Assembly: GCA_035358715.1 (NCBI GenBank)
Contig: DAOPPX010000057.1
Coordinates: 1-34,538, forward strand
Direction of reading: 5' to 3'
DNA: 34,538 bases
Origin: UBA8199 sp035358715
Lineage (GTDB): Bacteria > Verrucomicrobiota > Verrucomicrobiia > Limisphaerales > UBA8199
Shown here: piece by piece, positions 26,038 through 34,538 of the stretch
Layout of the letters: each line of letters begins with the position of its first letter
Numbering within the stretch: the first letter of the stretch is position 1
The notes under the pieces: generated by a model
Seen by the model: the letters and a program-made list of their open reading frames with translations, nothing else
What the model was told of the DNA's origin: nothing
Databases searched by the model: none
Program-made: the position numbers and the translations under genes

Positions 26038-26661
26038 GTGAGTTCGTCGAACTATCACGTGCGTCGGGCGACGCTGGATGACATTGGCCAGTTGACAGCC
26101 CTCTGGCAATCCATGCATTACCCGGCCGAGGGCCTGGCCAAGCGCGTGACCGAATTCCAGGTTGCCGAGGATACGAACGGCAACCTGCTGGGCGCGTTGG
26201 GACTTCAAATCGCCGAGCGCCAGGGCCTGATCCATAGCGAGGCGTTTGCCGACTTCGCCCTGGCCGATCAACTGCGGCCGATGCTTTGGGACCGCGTCCA
26301 CGCCGTCGCGACCAACCACGGGCTGCTGCGGATCTGGACGCAGGAAAACGCCCCCTTCTGGAACCATTGCGGCCTACTTCAGGCCGACGCGGAAGCGCTG
26401 GAGAAACTGCCGGCCCTGTGGCGCGGGCCGTCCGCTCCCTGGTTGACCCTGAAGCTGAAAGACGACGTCGAGACCGTCATGTCCGCCGACAAGGAATTCG
26501 CCCTGTTCATGCAGTCGGAAAAGCAGCGCACCGAACAGGTCTTCCGGCAAGCGCGGCGGTTGAAGACCGCGATGACGCTGCTCGCCCTTGCGCTGCTGTT
26601 CGCTGTCGTGGGCTGGGCGATCAGTTTGTTTATGCGCAACCCGCAGTTACTCCACCGCTGA
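26038..26661 (+). CDS. GNAT-like acetyltransferase domain with C-terminal membrane anchor
   Basis: 207 residues with a GTG start at 26038 and no clear Shine-Dalgarno. The N-terminus (YHVRRATLDDIGQLTALW) and the NGNLLGALGLQI strand are typical of the GNAT fold, but the acetyl-CoA loop (Q/RxxGxG/A) is not obvious, so activity may be lost or altered. Residues 150-175 form a charged helix, followed by one membrane segment (TLLALALLFAVVGWAISLFM) and a short tail, giving a tail-anchored cytoplasmic protein. It follows eda by 50 bases on the same strand. Its last 15 bases overlap the tail of lipA on the other strand. Confidence 0.6.
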   Translation: MSSSNYHVRRATLDDIGQLTALWQSMHYPAEGLAKRVTEFQVAEDTNGNLLGALGLQIAERQGLIHSEAFADFALADQLRPMLWDRVHAVATNHGLLRIWTQENAPFWNHCGLLQADAEALEKLPALWRGPSAPWLTLKLKDDVETVMSADKEFALFMQSEKQRTEQVFRQARRLKTAMTLLALALLFAVVGWAISLFMRNPQLLHR

Positions 26662-27555
26662 AGCGGGCGCGGGCGGGAGCGCAAACTCGTCCGCGTGGTA
26701 GGAGCTCCGGACCATTGGCGCGCTGGCGACGTGCCGGAAGCCCATCGCCCGGGCGCGGGCGCCGTATTCCGCGAATTGCTCCGGCGTGACAAACTCCGCC
26801 ACCGGCAGATGCCTCAGCGTCGGCTGCAGATACTGCCCCAGGGTGAGCAGGTCGCAGCCGGCCCGGCGCAAGTCGGCCAGGGCGGCGAATAACTCCTCCT
26901 CGACTTCGCCCAACCCCAGCATCAAGCCGGACTTGGTGTAAACCGTCTCGCCGCCCTTCGCCTTCACCTGGCGCAGCACGCTCAGCGACCGCTCATAAGT
27001 CGCCCGCGAACGCACCGCCGGCGTGAGCCGCCGCACCGTCTCGAGGTTGTGGTTGAAGATATGCGGCCGGGCGGCCAGCAACGTGTCAATCGCCGCCTCG
27101 CTCCCGTTGAAATCAGGGGTGAGCACCTCAATGACCGTGTGGGGACTCACCGCGCGCACCGCCTCAATCGTGCGCCGGAAATGGTCCGCCCCGCCGTCCG
27201 CCAGGTCGTCGCGGGCGACCGCCGTGATGACCAGATGCCGGAGCTGCAGGCGCCGGGCGGCTTCGGCCACGCGGCCCGGTTCGTCGGCTTCCAGCGGGAA
27301 GGGTTTGGCGGTGGTTACGGCACAGAAACCGCAGGCCCGCGTGCAGCGGTCGCCGCCGATCATGAAGGTGGCAGTGCCCTTGCTCCAGCATTCCCAGTGG
27401 TTCGGGCACGCGGCGCTTTGGCAGACGGTGTGCAGCCTCAGCTCCTCCAGCAGCGCCCGCGTGTGGGCGAAGCTGTCGGTGGTCGGCAGGTTCGTGCGCA
27501 GCCAGGCCGGCAGCCGCCGGCGGGGCTGGGTTGCGGCGCGAGTCAATCCGGGCAT
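26647..27555 (-). CDS. lipA: Lipoyl synthase
   Basis: 302 residues. Radical SAM enzyme that inserts two sulfurs into an octanoyl chain on a carrier protein. The radical SAM cluster ligands are Cys71, Cys75 and Cys78 (CTRACGFC). The auxiliary cluster ligands are Cys45, Cys50 and Cys56 (CQSAACPNHWEC). The C-terminal RSSYHA motif contributes the serine ligand. The ATG at 27555 is immediately adjacent to the stop of the glutaredoxin gene (TAGATG), so the two are coupled. In the same transcript lie gcvT and gcvH, and GcvH is a LipA substrate. The octanoyltransferase lipB is not in the window. Confidence 0.95.
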   Translation of the reverse strand: MPGLTRAATQPRRRLPAWLRTNLPTTDSFAHTRALLEELRLHTVCQSAACPNHWECWSKGTATFMIGGDRCTRACGFCAVTTAKPFPLEADEPGRVAEAARRLQLRHLVITAVARDDLADGGADHFRRTIEAVRAVSPHTVIEVLTPDFNGSEAAIDTLLAARPHIFNHNLETVRRLTPAVRSRATYERSLSVLRQVKAKGGETVYTKSGLMLGLGEVEEELFAALADLRRAGCDLLTLGQYLQPTLRHLPVAEFVTPEQFAEYGARARAMGFRHVASAPMVRSSYHADEFALPPAPASAVE

Positions 27556-27810
27556 CTACTTCTCCAGCTTCTGCCAGAACTCAGCCAGTTGGTCAGGGCC
27601 GAAGTCAGCCAGGACCTGGCCGTCCACCTCCAGCACCGGCGAGAGATCCTGCCCGGAAATCCGGATCATCTCGTGCCAGTCCGCCTCATCGGCGGTCACG
27701 TCAATCCTCTCGTAATTCACCTGCCGCTCGTCCAGCCAGCGTTCGGCTTTGTGGCACCATCCGCAGTAGGGTTTAACGAAGAGACGAATCCGTTTGTGTT
27801 TCACAGCCAT
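27556..27810 (-). CDS. Glutaredoxin-like thiol-disulfide protein
   Basis: 84 residues from the ATG at 27810. RIRLFVKPYCGWCHKAERWL carries the dithiol active site Cys16-Gly-Trp-Cys19 where classical glutaredoxins have CPYC. The cis-proline segment LSPVLEVDGQ and the final helix DQLAEFWQKL follow, giving a complete short thioredoxin fold. It sits between gcvH and lipA, coupled to the latter. LipA consumes its auxiliary iron-sulfur cluster on each turnover and needs it rebuilt, so a role of this protein in cluster delivery or thiol reduction is an attractive inference but unproven. A longer open frame upstream crosses a palindromic repeat and is not used. Confidence 0.82.
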   Translation of the reverse strand: MAVKHKRIRLFVKPYCGWCHKAERWLDERQVNYERIDVTADEADWHEMIRISGQDLSPVLEVDGQVLADFGPDQLAEFWQKLEK

Positions 27811-27849
27811 AAGCTCGCCGAGGTCGGGCGAATTTTCAAATCGGGAGGG

Positions 27850-27931
27850 CGGGAGGGCGAGCGTCCCCGCGAGCCCTGACTGCTCAGGTCGCGGCAGGAT
27901 ATTTGGGCTCGCGGGGACGCTCGCCCTCCCG
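27850..27931. repeat. Palindrome, 27-bp perfect stem and 28-nt loop
   Basis: Arms 27850-27876 and 27905-27931 (GAGGGCGAGCGTCCCCGCGA and its complement in part) pair perfectly. It begins 10 bases beyond the gcvH stop on the minus strand and stands between gcvH and the glutaredoxin gene, so in the mRNA it would be a strong hairpin after the gcvH stop. No T-tract follows. Confidence 0.85.
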
Positions 27932-27941
27932 GCAGAGGAGG

Positions 27942-28328
27942 TCACGCCCCGCCGATCTGCGCCTTGTATTCCTTGGGTGAGAGCAACCCGTCCAGCTCCG
28001 CCGGGTGGGAAAGCTTGATCTTGAAAAACCACCCGTCGGTGTAAGGGTCGCTGTTCACCAGCGCCGGGTCCGCGACGACCGCGGGGTTGATCTCGGCCAC
28101 TTCGCCGCTGACCGGCGAGTAAATATCATTGGCCGTCTTGACCGACTCAACCACGGCGCAGGCATCGCCGGCTTTGATCTTCCGGCCCAGATTGGGCAAC
28201 TCGACGAACACCACATCGGTCAACTCATGCTGGGCGTGGTCGGTAATGCCCACCGTCGCCACCGCGCCCGACACGCGCACCCACTCGTGCGTTTTCGAAT
28301 ACTTCAAATCCGAAGGAACTTTTGCCAT
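27942..28328 (-). CDS. gcvH: Glycine cleavage system H protein
   Basis: 128 residues, the full family length. The lipoylated residue is Lys64 in VVESVKTANDIYSP, the diagnostic signature. The N-terminal KYSKTHEWVRV and ITDHAQHELTDVVFVELP motifs are also typical, as is the GWFFKIKL segment. It shuttles the aminomethyl group among the P, T and L proteins of the glycine cleavage system. It lies downstream of gcvT across 253 bases that hold a palindrome, and upstream of the glutaredoxin and lipA. No gcvP is in the window. Confidence 0.96.
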   Translation of the reverse strand: MAKVPSDLKYSKTHEWVRVSGAVATVGITDHAQHELTDVVFVELPNLGRKIKAGDACAVVESVKTANDIYSPVSGEVAEINPAVVADPALVNSDPYTDGWFFKIKLSHPAELDGLLSPKEYKAQIGGA

Positions 28329-28440
28329 ACGCTTATTGAGTCAGGGACGGGGCGGGCGGTCAATACGGTTTTCACCACGGCGCGCAATTCGGGCGCAATT
28401 CCACACTGCCACCGGTTTCCCCCATGAACCTCGTCGGTGC

Positions 28441-28510
28441 GGTAGGGACGCGTTCCACCGCGTCCCTGATCGTGCAGAGCGATGGGGACGCGGTGGAACG
28501 CGTCCTTACC
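28441..28510. repeat. Palindrome, 26-bp stem with one G-T pair and 18-nt loop
   Basis: Arms 28441-28466 and 28485-28510. Each arm reads from the outside GGTAGGGACGCG or GGTAAGGACGCG, followed by TTCCACCGCGTCC, with its own palindrome (GGGACGCG...CGCGTCCC). The GTAG-plus-palindrome layout resembles REP sequences. It lies between the gcvT stop and the gcvH start in the same transcript. Confidence 0.82.
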
Positions 28511-28581
28511 AGGTTCAAGGGGGCAATGCGCGACTTCGCTCGGGGCCTTCTCACCCCGGCCCTGCCGATTGAAAACCGGCG

Positions 28582-29721
28582 CTACGGCGCCTTCCGATAA
28601 AGGGGCTTCGGCACCACGACTGCCGGCGCGCGCTTGCCGCGGATTTCGATCCCGATGGGCGTGCCGGCTTGCGCGAATTGCGGCGGCACATACCCCAGGC
28701 CGATGCCGATGCCCAGCGACGGGCTCTGCGTGCCGCTGACCACCTCGCCAATCTTCGCCGCGTCCGGCCCCGCGCTCCAGATGGCGTAATGCGGCCGCGG
28801 CGGGGCCGACTTGGTGGTCATCTTGAATGCCACCAGCTTCCGGGCTGTGCCGTTCGCCTTCTGCTCGAACAGAACCGGCCGGCCGATGAAATCCTCCTTG
28901 TCCAGGGCGACGAAGAAGCCCAACCCCGCTTCCATGGGCGTTGTGTTTTCGTTCAGCTCGTGGCCGTAGAGCGGGTAGCACATCTCGGTGCGCAGCGTGT
29001 CGCGCGCGCCCAGGCCGGCCGGTTTCAACCCATGCTTGTACCCCGCGGCCAGCAGTTGGTTCCATATCTCCTCGATGATGGTGCCCGGCGCAACGACCTC
29101 GAATCCATCCTCGCCCGTGTAGCCGGTGCGCGAAATCCATATCCGCGCGCCCGCATGGCTGAACCCGGCAACCTGGTTCTTCTGCAGCGCCGTCACCCGC
29201 GCCACGCTGGTGCCGCCGCTCGACGGGCCGGGGAAACAGTGCTCCATGAACTCCGCCACGCGCGGGCCCTGCACCGCCAGGGCGCCCGTTGTTTCCGAGG
29301 TGTTCTCCAGCGTCACTTCGCCGCGCCGGGGAAAGGCCGCCAGTTGCTTTTCCAGCCAGGCCGCGTCGGCCTCGATGCGCGAGGCGTTAACGATCAGCAG
29401 GTATTCCCAGGTCGCCAGGTGATAAGCGTAAAGATCGTCCATCACGCCGCCGCGCTCGTTGCACATCAGCGTGTATTGTCCCTGCCCCGCCGCCAGTTTC
29501 CGCAGGTCGTTGGTGAGCGCCCAATTCAGGAACGCCTCCGCGCCGGGGCCGCGCACCAGGATCTCCCCCATGTGCGAAATGTCAAACAGGCCCGCCGCCT
29601 GCCGCACCGCCAGGTGTTCCTCGACGATGCCCGCGTACTGCACCGGCATCTCCCAGCCGCCAAATTCAATCAGCTTGCCGCCCAATCGCTGGTGTGCGGC
29701 GTAAAGCGGAGTTCGTTTCAT
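28582..29721 (-). CDS. gcvT: Glycine cleavage system T protein (aminomethyltransferase)
   Basis: 379 residues from the ATG at 29721. The N-terminus RTPLYAAHQRLGGKLIEFGG and WEMPVQYAGIVEEH are typical, followed by GLFDISHMGEI, the catalytic Asp region GGVMDDLYAYHL, the RTGYTGEDGFEVV folate-pocket motif, GLGARDTLRTEMCYPLYGHEL, and the C-terminal domain (GEVVSGTQSPSLGIGIGLGY). It transfers the methylene group from the H protein to tetrahydrofolate and releases ammonia. First gene of the reverse-strand gcvT-gcvH-grx-lipA unit, divergent from mfd across 125 bases. Confidence 0.96.
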   Translation of the reverse strand: MKRTPLYAAHQRLGGKLIEFGGWEMPVQYAGIVEEHLAVRQAAGLFDISHMGEILVRGPGAEAFLNWALTNDLRKLAAGQGQYTLMCNERGGVMDDLYAYHLATWEYLLIVNASRIEADAAWLEKQLAAFPRRGEVTLENTSETTGALAVQGPRVAEFMEHCFPGPSSGGTSVARVTALQKNQVAGFSHAGARIWISRTGYTGEDGFEVVAPGTIIEEIWNQLLAAGYKHGLKPAGLGARDTLRTEMCYPLYGHELNENTTPMEAGLGFFVALDKEDFIGRPVLFEQKANGTARKLVAFKMTTKSAPPRPHYAIWSAGPDAAKIGEVVSGTQSPSLGIGIGLGYVPPQFAQAGTPIGIEIRGKRAPAVVVPKPLYRKAP

Positions 29722-29846
29722 CGGGCGGGCATCGTCTCATCTTCATGACTTCCCGCAAGCACAATTCAACGACGCTGCCCGAACGCCCGGACCAGTCCCG
29801 GCGGCTGTCTTGACGCCGGCAGCCGCACCTGCGAACTTGCTGCTGC

Positions 29847-33779
<3,933 letters not shown>

Positions 33780-34007
33780 ACCCCGGCGCGCCCTGGCGGG
33801 TTGAGCCGAACCGAGCAGGGGCTGCGGTCTGTGAACCCTGCCAGCGGCGTCCTTGGGAGGCAACCCGAAGGGTGCCAGAGGTCTCGATCGCGCGCCTTTC
33901 CGCCTCGCACAGGCGCAAGGGCCTGTCCACACGGCACTTCCGCGCCTTTGCCGCCCCCACGCCCCACCCTCCGCTCACCGTCCGCCCCCCGTCCCGCTAC
34001 CGTAGTA

Positions 34008-34028
34008 CCTCTAACCCGGGGTTAGAGG
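34008..34028. promoter_or_regulatory. Operator-like 10-bp inverted repeat upstream of the recombinase promoter
   Basis: CCTCTAACCC, one central G, and GGGTTAGAGG form a perfect 21-base palindrome ending 5 bases before the -35 box of the recombinase. No T-tract follows, so it is less likely to be the mfd terminator. A dimeric regulator could bind here. The preceding 33780-34007 region is C-rich and shows no gene. Confidence 0.5.
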
Positions 34029-34033
34029 AACTG

Positions 34034-34062
34034 TTGACAAGTTATGGGGAGGGGTGTATTCT
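34034..34062 (+). promoter_or_regulatory. Strong sigma70-type promoter of the recombinase, leaderless
   Basis: TTGACA (34034-34039, perfect consensus) and TATTCT (34057-34062, 4 of 6) are separated by 17 bases. The -10 ends 7 bases before the ATG at 34070, so transcription would begin at the start codon, giving a leaderless message. Confidence 0.65.
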
Positions 34063-34069
34063 CCCTGTA

Positions 34070-34538
34070 ATGAATACGAAACATACTACAGTAGCGACGG
34101 GGCCGAAGCTGGCATACAGCTATCGGCGCTTTTCGAGTAAGAAGCAGGGCGACGGCTCCAGCTTGGAACGTCAGCTTCAAATGGCGAAAGAAGTCTGTGC
34201 CGAGCACGGCTGGCAACTGGTGGACCTGCCCCCGGATGAAGGGGTGAGCGCCTACAAGGTCAACGGCGATGAGCGGCTGGCCGCGAACATGCACAAGGGC
34301 AACCTGGGCGCGTTCCTGGCCAAGGCGAAGGCGGGTGAGATCGGGGCGGAATCGGTGCTCATCATCGAGAAGCTGGACCGATTCTCCCGCAACTACTTTG
34401 ACATTGTGTTCCCGGTCTGGCTTAGCCTGCTGCAAAGCAAGGTGGAGATTTACTCATGCGTTAGCCGCACACACTACACGTTAGAGACCATCCGCAAGAA
34501 CCCGATGCTGGCGGGCATGGCTTTGATTGAAATGGCAT
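34070..34538 (+). CDS. Serine recombinase (resolvase/invertase N-terminal domain), truncated by the window end
   Basis: 156 residues of the N-terminus are present and the frame is open at the window edge. The catalytic motif YRRFSSKKQ places the nucleophile at Ser22 (Y-x-R-x-S-x-x-x-Q), followed by SSLERQLQMAKEVCAEHGW. The second family block is LIIEKLDRFSRNYFD, with the arginine positions of serine recombinases. A size beyond 156 residues and the family's usual architecture suggest a large serine recombinase with recombinase and zinc-ribbon domains outside the window. It follows mfd by 290 bases and has its own promoter. A mobile element or prophage may extend to the right; no attachment site can be identified here. 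Confidence 0.88.
   Translation, partial: MNTKHTTVATGPKLAYSYRRFSSKKQGDGSSLERQLQMAKEVCAEHGWQLVDLPPDEGVSAYKVNGDERLAANMHKGNLGAFLAKAKAGEIGAESVLIIEKLDRFSRNYFDIVFPVWLSLLQSKVEIYSCVSRTHYTLETIRKNPMLAGMALIEMA

Noticed and set aside
34008..34028. Intrinsic terminator of mfd
   Set aside because: The 10-bp stem has a one-base centre and no T-run on either side, so it does not fit an intrinsic terminator; an operator reading suits its place before the -35 better.

Overview
The window is about 34.5 kb of GC-rich bacterial DNA, most likely from an uncultured member of the Verrucomicrobiota (PVC superphylum). The pointers are a DUF1549/DUF1553 + DUF1501 + PPC-domain secreted-protein operon, a giant secreted beta-helix protein with PVC-style repeats, a secreted GH2 beta-galactosidase, weak Shine-Dalgarno signals, and many dispersed GC-rich palindromes. 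A run of exactly 100 N at 7462-7561 shows this is a draft scaffold; it sits inside a coding repeat array. The taxonomy is inference from gene content.

Layout. 0.2-3.2 kb: a tetrapyrrole operon, hemX/ccsA-like, hemA and hemC; the glutamyl-tRNA reductase lacks the usual C-terminal dimerisation domain. 3.3-6.3 kb: a DUF2723 (TMEM260-like) membrane protein with C-terminal TPRs. 6.3-10.9 kb: an accessory stretch with a reverse-strand secreted beta-helix protein built of about 22-residue repeats in two duplicated modules. Beside it is a transposase-less element with about 51-bp TGT...ACA inverted ends, and several long palindromes. The stretch is bracketed by an oppositely oriented 29-nt repeat. 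10.9-16.3 kb: a three-gene operon for exported proteins (DUF1549/DUF1553, DUF1501, PPC domains). 16.4-17.7 kb: a small HTH protein and a secreted protein. 17.8-22.5 kb: a reverse-strand operon of beta-galactosidase, an unknown membrane protein and a Smr-domain protein, coupled by a 5-nt gap and an ATGA overlap.

22.6-26.7 kb: glycolate oxidase subunits GlcD and GlcF, a KDPG/KHG aldolase, and a membrane-tethered GNAT-like protein. 26.6-29.7 kb (reverse): gcvT, gcvH, a glutaredoxin and lipA. This is a lipoate/glycine-cleavage set in which LipA supplies the cofactor for Lys64 of GcvH. Together with GlcDF and the aldolase it suggests a glycolate-glyoxylate-glycine neighbourhood. 29.8-33.8 kb: mfd, enlarged by in-frame insertions that include a complete palindromic repeat. 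34.07 kb to the end: the start of a serine recombinase with a near-consensus promoter, a probably leaderless message and a 10-bp operator-like palindrome, which suggests a mobile element beginning at the right edge.

The most distinctive signal is a set of REPIN-like palindromes (two inverted arms, most of them self-complementary) at about 6.5, 10.4, 10.65, 27.9, 28.5 and 31.3 kb. Two belong to the same sequence family, and their differences are compensatory, preserving both arm hairpins. One of these two lies in frame inside mfd.
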